DNA from: Thermanaeromonas sp. C210
GTDB lineage: Bacteria > Bacillota > DSM-521 > Neomoorellales > Neomoorellaceae
NCBI RefSeq assembly: GCF_013167955.1
Contig: NZ_BLWF01000004.1
Location: forward strand, 292,587-356,586
Length of the DNA stretch: 64,000 nucleotides
Direction: 5' to 3'
Shown here: piece after piece, positions 1 to 8,603 of the stretch
Layout: each line of letters opens with the position of its first letter
Numbering within the stretch: position 1 is the stretch's first letter
The notes under the pieces: generated by a model
The model's database searches: none
What the model was told of the DNA's origin: nothing
Seen by the model: only the letters and a program-made list of their open reading frames with translations
Translations under genes and position numbers: made by a program

Positions 1-173
1 TAAAAGCACGCACCATCTTGTAATATAAAGCATCAGGAAGAAATATTTTCACCTTATGGTTTATTCTAGAGGAATTTGGGCTGATTCGTCGAATTATTAA
101 AGCATGAACACTGCTAAGTCTATAGCTCCGCCGTAACCTCCTGCAATTTAGTAAAAACCTATTACTAAACATA

Positions 174-220
174 AGAAGCCCCCCGGACCTGCAGTTAACC
201 CGCAGGCCCAGGGGCTTCTC
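174..220. terminator. Terminator-like long hairpin
   Basis: The arm AGAAGCCCC followed by a GGACCTGC segment pairs with a GCAGG segment followed by GGGGCTTCT, giving a stem of about 16 bp with one small internal mismatch around an 8-10 nt loop. Neither side has a clean T-run: the plus side continues TCTTATTTA and the minus side TTATGTTTAG. It may therefore act as a bidirectional terminator for genes outside the window on the left. The structure is clear but its direction is not. Confidence 0.55.
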
Positions 221-301
221 TTATTTAGGATAAGCAGTGTCCGTAGGTACCACCTCCGCTGCACCGTCCTCAACGAGATCCAAATTTAGATGTTAACACT
301 C

Positions 302-327
302 ACACTTCTCCGCCGGCCTCATACGAT
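302..327 (+). promoter_or_regulatory. Possible mother-cell sigma (E/K-like) promoter
   Basis: CATACGAT at 320-327 resembles the -10 element of sigma-E/sigma-K promoters (CATAnnnT). An AC dinucleotide at 302-303 sits 16 bp upstream, the spacing of a sigma-K -35. A start near 334 would leave a short leader with the ribosome-binding site of the ORF at 357. No sigma-A hexamers fit as well. The motif is short, so this is weak evidence, but it suits the spore-coat-like product. Confidence 0.35.
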
Positions 328-356
328 GTATTAAAAAATGAGAAAGGATGGTCTTT

Positions 357-440
357 ATGGACGGTATATTTGGTGGAAAAGGCAAATTTGCGTTTATACT
401 GTTCCTAATCCTCATCCTGCTCTTCTTTGGGGATGACTAA
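357..440 (+). CDS. 27-residue YjcZ-like small membrane protein (probable spore-associated)
   Basis: A short ORF starts at ATG 357 and ends at TAA 438, with AGAAAGGA at 341-348 placed 8 nt upstream and a strong terminator just downstream at 467-494. The peptide starts MDGIFGGKGKF, follows with about 14 hydrophobic residues (mostly I, L, F) and ends in GDD. A Gly-rich head with one transmembrane helix is the pattern of the YjcZ/YjcZ_2 small sporulation proteins of Firmicutes, which are coat- or spore-associated. Family assignment rests on overall pattern, because the peptide is too short for firm homology. The complete RBS-ORF-terminator unit strongly suggests a real gene. Confidence 0.65.
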   Translation: MDGIFGGKGKFAFILFLILILLFFGDD

Positions 441-466
441 AATCTGTTCAAAATTCCTATTCTTTT

Positions 467-494
467 AGCCCCCTGTTCGAGGGGGCTGTTTTTT
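467..494 (+). terminator. Rho-independent terminator of the small ORF
   Basis: The 7-bp stem AGCCCCC/GGGGGCT (467-473 and 481-487) closes a 7-nt loop and is followed by GTTTTTT. It lies 26 nt after the stop codon of the 27-residue ORF on the same strand. Confidence 0.85.
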
Positions 495-864
495 GTGTGA
501 TCAACAGAACATTTTTCTGAAGCCTGAAAGCCACTAATGGTACCCGAGACCTGGACTGACATTACGAGGCACCTCCAGCAAGAATAAGGCCACCTCATGG
601 CGGCCAAGACTTACGCCCCATGCCGGAGCCCTGGTATACCTTATGGTACTACTACTAGGAGTAAACCCATATATTATATATATTGTCCTGTGACGGCCAT
701 AAAGAAGAACGAGTCTTAATTTTGGTAATCCCCGACGTCTTAACTTCATGCTTCATAAGGCTAGGTAGTAAAGAAGGGGGTTACATAAGGTGGGAGGCAG
801 AACACTAACAAGAAGTCAAAAGGAGAGAAACAAAAACAAAAGGCTTAAAGGGAGGGACAAAGTC
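495..864. other. Intergenic DNA without recognisable genes
   Basis: No ORF with a ribosome-binding site or recognisable product was found on either strand. One 71-codon minus-strand frame (534-749) is open but has an Arg-rich, low-complexity start and no Shine-Dalgarno sequence, so it looks random. No riboswitch core or tRNA was recognised. Confidence 0.5.
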
Positions 865-1110
865 TTAGTTGAGAGAGCGCAACAGGGCCTTGTAGTGCTG
901 GGGATTGGCACAGATCTTTTCCACGGCCTTTTTCACGGCAGCGGTATCGTAGCCCAGGTATTCCGCTAAATCTTCAAACCATGCTGAATCAAAGAAGGTC
1001 TTAGCGCTATGCCAATACGGCGAACTTTCATCCTTGTATATTAAGTCGAGGACCGCTCGATAGATGATGCTGGCGGCTAACTGTCTAAGGGTTGCGGGGT
1101 CCATAATCAT
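865..1110 (-). CDS. Uncharacterised 81-residue protein
   Basis: I do not recognise this family. The start at 1110 (MIMDPATL) is chosen because GAGGTGG lies 5 nt upstream; a longer frame from 1158 has no such site and crosses the probable promoter. The protein looks soluble and helical. It has a central aromatic-rich patch (S-x-K-T-F-F-D-S-A-W-F-E-D-L) followed by a G-Y-D-T-A-A-V-K-K-A-V helix that resembles the end of a small helix-turn-helix or a phage-type accessory protein. It has its own promoter (1129-1158) and stands alone between lysE and gene-poor DNA. Function unknown. Confidence 0.6.
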   Translation of the reverse strand: MIMDPATLRQLAASIIYRAVLDLIYKDESSPYWHSAKTFFDSAWFEDLAEYLGYDTAAVKKAVEKICANPQHYKALLRSLN

Positions 1111-1128
1111 GACGACCACCTCTAAATA

Positions 1129-1158
1129 AATATAGCACAAGGGACGACATCCTTGCAA
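1129..1158 (-). promoter_or_regulatory. Sigma-A promoter of the 81-residue ORF
   Basis: On the minus strand TTGCAA (1153-1158), an 18-bp spacer and TATATT (1129-1134) form a vegetative promoter. The TG-C directly before the -10 makes it an extended -10. It sits about 20 bp upstream of the start at 1110. Confidence 0.5.
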
Positions 1159-1207
1159 TTTCTGCGGACCCCAGAAAGAATATTCCTTCCCGGAAAATTT
1201 AGGTATG

Positions 1208-1870
1208 TTACCCCCACACGCCCCAAAACGTAAAGGAGCCGCCCAGGAAAATCAGAAACAGGCCGCAAACTAACAGTATTCCCCGGTAAATCACAGGCGT
1301 CACCCAGTGCCGGCCTTTGGCTACGGCTACCGCTACCAGGCTGTACCAGGCCAGGTCGGATAAGATATGCCCGCTAAAGAAGCTTACCAGGCCGGGTACT
1401 CCCTGTTTTAAGGACAACACTATGTAACCCAAACCCACAGTCGCCCACCATAACGTCCAGTAGGGGTTGGAAAGACTGACTAGGACGCCGGCCAGGACCA
1501 GGTTCATGTACTTGCGAGGTGAGGAACTGGTTTCCTCTGGATTATCTGCCTGGGCAGGATCTACGTTTAGGGTCACTCGGTGATACCACGCATCACGAAA
1601 TATTCCCCAACCCATGTAAATCAAGAAGACCCCGCCAATCATGGCGATGACTCTGGCCACAGTATCCATGGCAAAGAAGGATCCCAGGCCCATAGCCAGT
1701 GCGACCACCAGTACGCCCTCCAGGATACCGTGACCCAGAACCAGGAGCGGCCCCGCTAGAAATCCACGCCGAGCCGCTTCCCCAATGGTCACCGTTAAAA
1801 GGGGGCCGGGCATCATGGCCCCGGAAAGTCCTACCGTAAAGGCCGTCAAAAAAATGGTTATTAATTGCAC
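1208..1870 (-). CDS. LysE/RhtB-family amino-acid exporter
   Basis: Probable inner-membrane efflux permease of the LysE superfamily (lysine, threonine or homoserine-type export); the substrate cannot be read from sequence. At 220 residues it has the usual family length. The N-terminus MQLITIFLTAFTVGLSGAMM is followed by PGPLLTVTIGEAARRG, the conserved PGP segment of the family. Five to six hydrophobic helices follow, with a short polar loop near residues 100-118. The GTG start at 1870 has GGAGGAG about 9 nt upstream. It follows metK on the same strand after 182 nt and may be expressed separately. Confidence 0.88.
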   Translation of the reverse strand: MQLITIFLTAFTVGLSGAMMPGPLLTVTIGEAARRGFLAGPLLVLGHGILEGVLVVALAMGLGSFFAMDTVARVIAMIGGVFLIYMGWGIFRDAWYHRVTLNVDPAQADNPEETSSSPRKYMNLVLAGVLVSLSNPYWTLWWATVGLGYIVLSLKQGVPGLVSFFSGHILSDLAWYSLVAVAVAKGRHWVTPVIYRGILLVCGLFLIFLGGSFTFWGVWG

Positions 1871-1910
1871 TGCTGAGTCTCCTCCCCCGCGGCCTCCGGA
1901 AAACTACAAC

Positions 1911-1956
1911 GGCCACGAAAACCTGCCTTCGTTACCTTCCCAAGGCCTTCGTGGCC
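1911..1956 (-). other. Inverted repeat between metK and lysE
   Basis: GGCCACGAA (1911-1919) and TTCGTGGCC (1948-1956) form a perfect 9-bp inverted repeat around a 28-nt loop, 97 nt past the metK stop. On the minus strand it is followed by GTTGTAGTTTT, so it might be a weak terminator. Alternatively it belongs to a GC-rich spacer element. Confidence 0.35.
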
Positions 1957-2052
1957 GCTCCCTTCCGCCGCCTCCCGTCCTACTTATTGCTAATACCAAT
2001 TACTTTGCCCCGCCGGGTAACCCGGGGCCCGGCGTATTTTCGCGCCGCCACC

Positions 2053-3240
2053 CTAAACTCCCGCCGCGGCGCGCAAGGCTTCCACCTTGTCCAGGCGCTC
2101 CCATGGAAGGTCCAAATCTTCCCGCCCGAAATGCCCGTACACCGAAACGGGCCGGTAAATAGGCCGACGTAAACCCAAATCGCGAATAATGGCCCCTGGC
2201 CTTAAGTCGAAGTGCTCCTTGATTATCTCCACCAACCGGTCGTCGGGCAGGATGCCAGTTCCGAAGGTGTCTATGCTTATGGAGACGGGGCGGGCTACCC
2301 CTATAGCATAGGCAACTTGAACCTCACAGCGGTCGGCCAACCCGGCGGCAACGATGTTCTTGGCCACATAACGGGCGGCATAGGCTCCGGACCGGTCCAC
2401 CTTAGTAGCGTCCTTTCCCGAGAGGGCTCCGCCGCCGTGCCGGGCCATACCACCGTAAGTATCCACAATGATTTTTCGCCCGGTAAGGCCGGTATCGCCC
2501 TGGGGCCCTCCTATCACAAAACGCCCTGTGGGGTTGATAAAGTACCTAGTCTTCTTATCCAGCATTTCTTCGGGAATGACCTTATAGATTACTTCATGCA
2601 GTATTCCTTCCCTCAAGTCTTCTAAATCTATATCCGGACGGTGTTGGGCAGAGATTACCACAGTGTCCACCCTTACGGGCTTGTCCCCTTCGTACTCCAC
2701 CGTAACCTGTGATTTCCCGTCCGGCCGCAAGTAGGGTAGGATGCGCTCCTTGCGCACCTCGGCCAGCCTGCGGGTCAACTTGTGGGCCAGGGAAATGGGA
2801 AGGGGCATCAACTCGGGAGTTTCTTTAGTAGCGTACCCGAACATCATCCCCTGGTCTCCAGCCCCCAGGGTTGCCGCTTCGTCATCCTCCAGGCCCGTCC
2901 GCTTTTCCCACGCCTGGTCAACTCCCATGGCAATGTCGGGCGACTGCTCGTCAATGGAAGTAACCACCGCACAGGTGTCACCGTCGAAGCCGAATTTCGC
3001 GCGGGTGTAGCCTATATCCCGTACCGTTTCCCGCACCACCCGGGGAATATCTACATAACAATCAGTAGTAATCTGTCCGGCCACCAAAACTAAACCCGTG
3101 CTTACCAGCACTTCGCAAGCCACGCGAGCCCAAGGGTCTTTCTCTAGAATGGCATCCAGAACCGTATCGGCAATGCGGTCCGCCATTTTATCAGGATGGC
3201 CCTCGGTGACGGACTCCGAAGTAAAAAGTCTGCGTCCCAA
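2053..3240 (-). CDS. metK: S-adenosylmethionine synthase
   Basis: Makes S-adenosylmethionine from methionine and ATP as a cytosolic tetramer. The 395 residues match the family length. Signatures seen are GHPDK near residues 14-18 (ATP and metal site), [12 protein letters not shown] at about 127-138 and the flexible Gly-rich loop [16 protein letters not shown] at about 269-284. The TTG start at 3240 has GGGAGGAG 7 nt upstream. It is the last gene of the run yicC-remA-gmk-rpoZ-coaBC-metK, 28 nt after coaBC. No S-box riboswitch precedes it, so its expression probably follows the operon. Confidence 0.97.
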   Translation of the reverse strand: MGRRLFTSESVTEGHPDKMADRIADTVLDAILEKDPWARVACEVLVSTGLVLVAGQITTDCYVDIPRVVRETVRDIGYTRAKFGFDGDTCAVVTSIDEQSPDIAMGVDQAWEKRTGLEDDEAATLGAGDQGMMFGYATKETPELMPLPISLAHKLTRRLAEVRKERILPYLRPDGKSQVTVEYEGDKPVRVDTVVISAQHRPDIDLEDLREGILHEVIYKVIPEEMLDKKTRYFINPTGRFVIGGPQGDTGLTGRKIIVDTYGGMARHGGGALSGKDATKVDRSGAYAARYVAKNIVAAGLADRCEVQVAYAIGVARPVSISIDTFGTGILPDDRLVEIIKEHFDLRPGAIIRDLGLRRPIYRPVSVYGHFGREDLDLPWERLDKVEALRAAAGV

Positions 3241-3268
3241 GTTGTCACTCCTCCCTTTAAAATCCCGT

Positions 3269-4477
3269 TTACTCGGCCAATGCCGGCAAAGCCTTTATGG
3301 CGTCCAGAATTTGGTGGGCTACTTCCAATTTAGGCAGCAAGGGCAACTCCTCCCGGCGACCGTCGGGATAGAGTAAAGTAACCTGGTTGGTGTCGGTGCC
3401 GAAACCCGCTCCCTCCCGGGTAACATCGTTGACCACCATCAAGTCCACATTCTTGGCCTTCATCTTTTGAGCCCCGTGTTCCAGGGCTCGGTCGGTTTCC
3501 GCCGCGAAACCTACCAGGATCTGCTTCTCCTTCCTCTTGCCCAGTTCGGCCAGTATGTCCACCGTGGGCTCCAGGGTAACGGTGAGGAATTCTCGACCGC
3601 CCTTTTTTATCTTTTCCGGCACCGGCTGGGCCGGGCGGAAATCTGCTACCGCAGCCGCTTTGATGACCACGTCCACGTAGGGAAATAGCTCCAGCACCCG
3701 CTCGGCCATTTCGGCTGCCGTTTCCACCTGATAGATTTCGACTCCCCACGGGGGTTCCAGGCCTGGGGCCGCACTGACCAGAATGACCCGCGCTCCCCGC
3801 TCCCAGGCCGCCCGGGCCAAGGCATAGCCCATTTTGCCAGAGCTCCGGTTACTCAAGAATCGTACCGGATCCAGGGGTTCCCTCGTGCCCCCGGCCGTAA
3901 CCAGTATCCTGCGACCGGCAAAATCCTGGACGCTGAGGGTCCTGCGTACGGACGCCATGATCGCGGACAGGGAAGCCAGCCGACCTTTACCTTCGGCGCC
4001 GCAGGCCAAGATTCCCTCCTCCGGCTCGATTATCCCCCATCCCCTCTTTTGGAGGAGAGCCAGGTTTTCCTGTACCACGGCCTTGGCATACATATTTACA
4101 TTCATGGCCGGAGCGACCAAAGCGGGACAGGTGACCGCCAGGGCAGTAGTGGTGAGTAAATCGTCGGCTATGCCGGCGGCTAGCTTGCCAATGATATTGG
4201 CCGTCGCCGGGGCTATTAACAGCAAATCCGCCCCCTCCGCCACTTCGATATGGACCAGGGGGTTCCTATCCTCAGAATCAAAGGTGTCTGTAAGGACGGG
4301 GTTGCCAGACAAGGTGCTCAAGGTAAGGGGAGTGATAAATTCTCGGCCTGAACGCGTCATGATAACATGTACCCGGGCTCCCTCTTTTACCAGCAGCCTG
4401 CACAAATCGGCAGCCTTGTAAGCCGCTATCCCCCCGCAGACACCCAGGATGATCTTTTTTCCCTGGAGGACATTCAC
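3269..4477 (-). CDS. coaBC: Bifunctional phosphopantothenoylcysteine decarboxylase / phosphopantothenate-cysteine ligase
   Basis: Catalyses two successive steps of coenzyme A synthesis. The N-terminal CoaC half (about 1-185) is a flavodoxin-like decarboxylase with GGIAAYK at 15-21, the catalytic His in VHIEVA (about 76), PAMN at 123-126 and the redox Cys of ILACG (about 159). The CoaB half starts near residue 188 with [16 protein letters not shown]. The GTG start at 4477 overlaps the rpoZ stop (GTGA) and gives the family-typical start MNVLQGKKI; an ATG 18 nt upstream is also in frame but has a poorer site. Translational coupling to rpoZ is likely. Confidence 0.96.
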   Translation of the reverse strand: MNVLQGKKIILGVCGGIAAYKAADLCRLLVKEGARVHVIMTRSGREFITPLTLSTLSGNPVLTDTFDSEDRNPLVHIEVAEGADLLLIAPATANIIGKLAAGIADDLLTTTALAVTCPALVAPAMNVNMYAKAVVQENLALLQKRGWGIIEPEEGILACGAEGKGRLASLSAIMASVRRTLSVQDFAGRRILVTAGGTREPLDPVRFLSNRSSGKMGYALARAAWERGARVILVSAAPGLEPPWGVEIYQVETAAEMAERVLELFPYVDVVIKAAAVADFRPAQPVPEKIKKGGREFLTVTLEPTVDILAELGKRKEKQILVGFAAETDRALEHGAQKMKAKNVDLMVVNDVTREGAGFGTDTNQVTLLYPDGRREELPLLPKLEVAHQILDAIKALPALAE

Positions 4478-4677
4478 GATTTTTTCCGGCCCCATTCCAT
4501 CTTCAACTTGCCTTCAGCGATTTCTTGCAGGGCTACGGTTACCGCTTTAGTGCCCTTGGGGTAAAGATTCTCCAGCTTTTCCTGGGTAAGCATCCGTGCC
4601 CGCTTGGCGGCCAGGACAGCCAGGGCATATTTGCTATTTATTTGCCGCAGCAGTTCATCGATGGACGGGCGGTTCAC
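4474..4677 (-). CDS. rpoZ: RNA polymerase omega subunit
   Basis: Small subunit that helps assemble and stabilise RNA polymerase by binding the beta-prime subunit. With the GTG start at 4677 the protein is 67 residues and begins MNRPSIDELLRQINSKYALA, the conserved omega start; the later A-x-x-A-K-R-A-R stretch is also typical. TAAGGAGGCG upstream is a strong ribosome-binding site. The start lies inside the last codons of gmk and the stop overlaps the coaBC start, so the three genes are tightly coupled. A longer frame to 4767 is only the gmk overlap. Confidence 0.95.
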   Translation of the reverse strand: MNRPSIDELLRQINSKYALAVLAAKRARMLTQEKLENLYPKGTKAVTVALQEIAEGKLKMEWGRKKS

Positions 4678-5293
4678 CTGATCGCGCCTCCTTATGCCAG
4701 AAAGGCTGTTGCCAGTATGCCTTGAAGCGTGCCGTGCGGCACTTTTCCGCGGTGATAATAGCTTCAATCTTGGCTACGGCACTCTCCACAACATCGTTGA
4801 CCACCACGTAGTCATAGAGGTCCATTTGTTGTAGTTCATTTTCTACCCATCCCAGCCGGGTAGCGATAACCTCCGGGGTTTCCGTTCCCCGCCTCCTTAT
4901 CCGTTCCTCCAGCTCCTTGAAGGTGGGAGGAATGACGAAAATGAAGACGCCGTCGGGATAGTGTTTTTTAACCTGGGCTGCCCCCTGGGTATCGATCTCT
5001 AAAATAATATCTTGCCCCCCGGCCAGGGCTTCTTCCACCGGACGGCGCGGGGTCCCATAAAGGTTGCCGTAAACCTCCGCCCATTCTAAGAAGGCCCCCT
5101 CCTCAAGAAGGGCCAGGAACTCTTCGCGCTTGAGGAAGAAATAGTTTTCCCCATCCTTCTCTCCCGGCCTGGGCGGCCGCGTAGTGGCCGAAACGGAGTA
5201 GCCCAGGTGGGGCAACCTCTGGCGCAGGACCCGACAAACAGTCCCCTTCCCCGCGCCCGACGGCCCCGAAAGCACCAGTAGAAGTCCCCGCAT
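4655..5293 (-). CDS. gmk: Guanylate kinase
   Basis: Phosphorylates GMP to GDP with ATP in the cytosol. The P-loop GPSGAGKGT is at residues 9-17. The GMP-binding region includes SATTRPPRPGEKDGENYFF (about 35-53) and the EIDTQGAAQVK stretch lies near residue 100. The 212 residues are normal length. ATG 5293 abuts the TAA stop of remA. The 3' end overlaps the start of rpoZ by 23 nt. The neighbour order yicC-remA-gmk-rpoZ-coaBC is widely conserved in Firmicutes. Confidence 0.97.
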   Translation of the reverse strand: MRGLLLVLSGPSGAGKGTVCRVLRQRLPHLGYSVSATTRPPRPGEKDGENYFFLKREEFLALLEEGAFLEWAEVYGNLYGTPRRPVEEALAGGQDIILEIDTQGAAQVKKHYPDGVFIFVIPPTFKELEERIRRRGTETPEVIATRLGWVENELQQMDLYDYVVVNDVVESAVAKIEAIITAEKCRTARFKAYWQQPFWHKEARSGEPPVHR

Positions 5294-5566
5294 TTAGTCT
5301 TCGGACTCCTCCGCGGAGCCCGGGGATTCTCGGGAAGCCAGGCGGTGGGCCACTGTTTCGGGCTGAACGGCGGAAAGGATAATATGATCGCTGTCGGTAA
5401 TGATGACCGCGCGGGTGCGGCGGCCGTAAGTAGCATCGATCAACATTCCCCGGTCCCGGGCCTCCTGGATAATACGTTTTATGGGGGCCGATTCCGGGCT
5501 GACTATGGCGACGATACGCCTCGCCGAAACAATGTTGCCAAACCCAATGTTAATGAGTTTGTCCAT
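5294..5566 (-). CDS. remA: RemA-family extracellular-matrix regulator (DUF370)
   Basis: RemA is a small DNA-binding protein that in Bacillus activates biofilm-matrix and osmoprotection genes; here the role is inferred. The 90 residues include the conserved core [19 protein letters not shown] and a second block [19 protein letters not shown], which carries the basic residues implicated in DNA binding. The position between yicC and gmk is the family's usual one. TAA and the gmk ATG are adjacent, and yicC ends 18 nt upstream. Its C-terminal tail ([11 protein letters not shown]) is acidic and variable. Confidence 0.93.
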   Translation of the reverse strand: MDKLINIGFGNIVSARRIVAIVSPESAPIKRIIQEARDRGMLIDATYGRRTRAVIITDSDHIILSAVQPETVAHRLASRESPGSAEESED

Positions 5567-5584
5567 ATAGCCTCCTCCAGGATC

Positions 5585-6466
5585 TTATTCTACGTTCTGC
5601 ACCTGTTCCTTCATTTTCTCCAGCTCACCCTTGACGGCTATCACCATCCGGCTGATTTCCAGATCATTGGCTTTGGCGCCAATGGTGTTGATTTCCCGGA
5701 GCATTTCCTGCAGGAGAAAATCTAACCTCCGCCCTACTGCCCCTCGGCCCTCAAGTAACACCCCCCATTCCTCCAGGTGGCTTCTGAGCCTGACCAGCTC
5801 TTCGTGGATATCGCAGCGCTCGGCCAGCAGGGCGACCTCCATCTCTAGGCGGTCGGGATCTAACACATCTGTGCCCTGCACCAGCTGGGCGATTTTCTCC
5901 CGAAGCCGGACCGCATATTCTACGGGCACCTGGGGCGCCCGCCGGCCTATGGCTTCAATATACTGCTCCACCGTGCGGGCCCGCTGCTTCAGGTCCTCCT
6001 GCAGCCGGGCTCCTTCCGCTAGGCGGGCCGCTACCAGGCCACCAAGGGCTGTATCCAAAGCATGGTAAAGCACGGGCCATAAAGTATCTTCCTGGCAGGC
6101 AGGTCCGCCCATTATAAGGACATCAGGCAGGGTCAACAGCTGGGCGGCGGTAATATCCTCCGGTACACCCAAAATCTGTGCCAGTTCCTTCAAAGCACTA
6201 TAATAAGCCATTGCCCGACCCTTGTCAACGGATATGGGCTGTTTTTCGGGATTTTCTTCGCTAATGCTTACGAATACGTCAATATGCCCCCTGGCAAACC
6301 GCTTTTTGATTTCCGTCCGGATGGGATCCTCCAGGGCCAAATAGGCCCGGGGCAGGCGGATGTTTATGTCCAGAAATCGGCTGTTCACCGACTTGGCTTC
6401 CACTACTACCACTGTACCGGCTCCGGTGGCTTGACCCCGTCCGTATCCGGTCATACTGGCGATCAA
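5585..6466 (-). CDS. YicC/YloC-family endoribonuclease
   Basis: Member of the YicC (YloC in Bacillus) family, stress-related endoribonucleases acting on RNA in the cytosol. The chosen TTG start at 6466 gives MIASMTGYGRG, which matches the near-invariant family N-terminus, and GGGGTGA lies 5 nt upstream; a GTG at 6475 is in frame but has no spacing for a site. The conserved C-terminal block KANDLEISRMVIAVKGELEK, with RREINTIGAKA-like residues before it, is the DUF1732 part. The stop is 18 nt before remA. Length 293 is typical. Confidence 0.92.
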   Translation of the reverse strand: MIASMTGYGRGQATGAGTVVVVEAKSVNSRFLDINIRLPRAYLALEDPIRTEIKKRFARGHIDVFVSISEENPEKQPISVDKGRAMAYYSALKELAQILGVPEDITAAQLLTLPDVLIMGGPACQEDTLWPVLYHALDTALGGLVAARLAEGARLQEDLKQRARTVEQYIEAIGRRAPQVPVEYAVRLREKIAQLVQGTDVLDPDRLEMEVALLAERCDIHEELVRLRSHLEEWGVLLEGRGAVGRRLDFLLQEMLREINTIGAKANDLEISRMVIAVKGELEKMKEQVQNVE

Positions 6467-6478
6467 GAACTTCACCCC

Positions 6479-7654
6479 TCAATCGAACCTGACCTGCCCC
6501 AGGGCCCTGCGCAGCCTGACGAAGGCCTCCTTAATACGCTCCTTATCGATGGTCAAGGCGATGCGGAAGTATCCTTCCCCGTGCCTCCCGTAGCCGTTCC
6601 CCGGAGTCACAATTACTCCCGCCTTTTCCAAGACGGTTTCGGCAAAGCTCTCTGAGGTGTAGCCTGCCGGTACCGGAGCCCACACGTAAAAAGTGCCTAA
6701 GGGCTTGGACAAACGCCAGCCCATGGAGTTCAGCCCGTCCACCACCAGGTCCCGGCGTTCCTGGTAAACGCGGCAGACTTCGCGCAGACCGTCCTGCGGT
6801 CCGGTTAAGGCCTCAATCCCGGCGTACTGGACGGCCTGGAACACACCGGAGTCAATATTAGATTTGAGGCGGCCCAGGGCTTCTATCACATCGGCACGTC
6901 CACAGGCCCATCCCAGGCGCCATCCCGTCATGTTGTAGGGCTTAGAAAGGGAGTTAAATTCAATACCTACATCCTTGGCACCCGGGGTAGCCAGGAAAGA
7001 CGGGGCCCGATAACCGTCATAGGTTATTTCGCTGTAGGCCGCATCATGGCAAACGATGATGTCATAACTCTTGGCGAACTCCACCACTTCGTGGAAGAAC
7101 TTGTCCCGGACCACTGCCCCGGTGGGATTGTTGGGATAGTTGAGGAACATAAGCTTGGCGCGCCGGGCTACCTCGGAGGGAATGGCCGCGAGATCCGGCA
7201 GGTAACCCCTCTCCTCCTTTAGGGGCATGAGGTAGGGTTCTCCCCCGGCCAGGAGGGTACCGATGCCGTAAACGGGATAGCCGGGATCGGGCACCAAATT
7301 TACATCTCCCGGATCAACATAGCAAAAGGAAATATGGGCAATGCCTTCTTTGGAACCGATCAGGGTGACCACTTCCGACCGCGGATCCAGTTCAACTCCG
7401 TACCGCTCCCGGTACCAGCCGGCTATGGCCTGTCGAAAGGACAGCAGGCCCACAGAGGTAGGATAGCGGTGATTTTCAGGATTTTGGGCTTCTTCCTTTA
7501 ACTTGGCTATAACGTGGGAAGGGGTGGGCATATCGGGGTCCCCGATCCCTAAACTTATAATGTCCACTCCCCTTTCCCGGGCCTCTTCGATTTTTTTCTC
7601 AATGCGGGCAAACAGGTAAGGGGGCAACTTTTGAATGCGCTGGGCTTGTTCCAT
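6479..7654 (-). CDS. dapL: LL-diaminopimelate aminotransferase
   Basis: Converts tetrahydrodipicolinate directly to LL-diaminopimelate using glutamate and PLP, bypassing the succinylase, acetylase and dehydrogenase branches. It is a fold-type I aminotransferase of 391 residues. It shows [11 protein letters not shown] near 35-45, NYPNNPTGA at about 172-180, the PLP lysine in [12 protein letters not shown] (K238) and an Arg-rich end. Substrate specificity is inferred from DapL-like sequence features and above all from the neighbour dapF, 17 nt upstream, which uses its product. It runs into yicC after 12 nt. Confidence 0.93.
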   Translation of the reverse strand: MEQAQRIQKLPPYLFARIEKKIEEARERGVDIISLGIGDPDMPTPSHVIAKLKEEAQNPENHRYPTSVGLLSFRQAIAGWYRERYGVELDPRSEVVTLIGSKEGIAHISFCYVDPGDVNLVPDPGYPVYGIGTLLAGGEPYLMPLKEERGYLPDLAAIPSEVARRAKLMFLNYPNNPTGAVVRDKFFHEVVEFAKSYDIIVCHDAAYSEITYDGYRAPSFLATPGAKDVGIEFNSLSKPYNMTGWRLGWACGRADVIEALGRLKSNIDSGVFQAVQYAGIEALTGPQDGLREVCRVYQERRDLVVDGLNSMGWRLSKPLGTFYVWAPVPAGYTSESFAETVLEKAGVIVTPGNGYGRHGEGYFRIALTIDKERIKEAFVRLRRALGQVRFD

Positions 7655-7671
7655 GATAGAACCAACCTCCT

Positions 7672-8511
7672 CTAACTTTCCTGCCGGTAGACACCGTCGA
7701 AAACCCGGACGGCCGGGCCGGTCATGAACACCCGGTTATCGGGCGCCCATTCAATGGCTAAGTCGCCGGCTGCCAGGTGTACCGTCACGTGACGGCCGGT
7801 CCGCCCGGTTAAGGCCGCCGCCACCACGGCGGCACAGGCGCCGGTACCGCAAGCCATGGTTTCCCCTGCACCCCGCTCCCAGACCCTCATCTTAACTTCT
7901 GCCGGGTTCAATATTTCTATAAATTCTACGTTGGTTCGCTGGGGAAACAAGGGGTGGTTTTCGAGGAAGGGGCCCCAGGTGCTCACCGGAGCGGTGTCAA
8001 CATCGGGGACAAAAAGCACGCAGTGGGGATTGCCCATGGAAACGCAGGTGGCCTTAACAATTTCCCCCTCCACTTCTAGGGGTATGTCGATGGCCTTTTC
8101 TCCTTCCCCCGACATAGGAATGTCTCGGCGGTCCAGGCGGGGTTCCCCCATATCCACCCGTACCCCCAAGACCCGGCCTCCTTCTAGAATCAATTGGGGC
8201 ACTATGATTCCCGCCAGGGTTTCCACCCGGATGCCCGGCCCCGGCACCAGACCTTCTTCGTAGGCAAAACGCGCCAGGCAGCGTATGCCGTTGCCGCACA
8301 TTTCGGCTTCGCTGCCGTCAGGGTTGAAGATGCGCATCTTGAGTTCGGCCACCTGGGAGGGCAAGAGAAAAATAAGGCCATCGGCACCCACCCCAAAACG
8401 CCGGTGGCAGACACGGCGGGCCACCTCCCCGGGATCCCCGGGTAACCTCTCCTGGAAGCAGTTCACCAGCACAAAATCATTACCCAGACCGTGCATCTTG
8501 GTAAAATGCAA
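7672..8511 (-). CDS. dapF: Diaminopimelate epimerase
   Basis: Cofactor-independent epimerase turning LL-DAP into meso-DAP for lysine and peptidoglycan synthesis. The two catalytic cysteines are visible in EMCGNGIRC (about residue 75) and [11 protein letters not shown] (about 220). A TTG start at 8511 gives [13 protein letters not shown], the family N-terminus; the frame is open to a GTG at 8526 that would add five residues. The 279-residue length is normal. With dapL it forms a two-gene DAP module, and MurE at 56042 carries the meso-DAP signature. Confidence 0.95.
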   Translation of the reverse strand: MHFTKMHGLGNDFVLVNCFQERLPGDPGEVARRVCHRRFGVGADGLIFLLPSQVAELKMRIFNPDGSEAEMCGNGIRCLARFAYEEGLVPGPGIRVETLAGIIVPQLILEGGRVLGVRVDMGEPRLDRRDIPMSGEGEKAIDIPLEVEGEIVKATCVSMGNPHCVLFVPDVDTAPVSTWGPFLENHPLFPQRTNVEFIEILNPAEVKMRVWERGAGETMACGTGACAAVVAAALTGRTGRHVTVHLAAGDLAIEWAPDNRVFMTGPAVRVFDGVYRQES

Positions 8512-8603
8512 GGAAACCCACCACACCTTTCCTGGCCTCGTTTTTCTATTTTAACACCCCTCAGGCTATTTTACCATGGATTTTCGACGAGGGGGCAGGA
8601 TTT

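Larger units (their letters stand above)
1..356. other. Intergenic DNA at window start
   Basis: No supported gene lies here before the small ORF that begins at 357. The stretch is more AT-rich than the rest of the window. It holds a long inverted repeat at 174-220 and a possible sporulation-type promoter at 302-327, both listed separately. A minus-strand fragment near 115-160 would read as a short Gly/Tyr-rich peptide reminiscent of YjcZ proteins, but it has no start codon and is not called. Confidence 0.6.

Noticed and set aside
112-160. Minus-strand fragment reading like a Gly/Tyr-rich YjcZ peptide after an AGGAGG
   Set aside because: Only 16 codons, no usable start codon (ATT or ATA only) and a stop directly before it; at most a remnant.
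534-749. 71-codon minus-strand open frame
   Set aside because: No RBS, biased Arg/Leu-rich start, no recognisable domain and no promoter.
3241-3268. SAM riboswitch expected before metK
   Set aside because: Only 28 nt separate coaBC and metK, too short for any S-box; metK is inside an operon.
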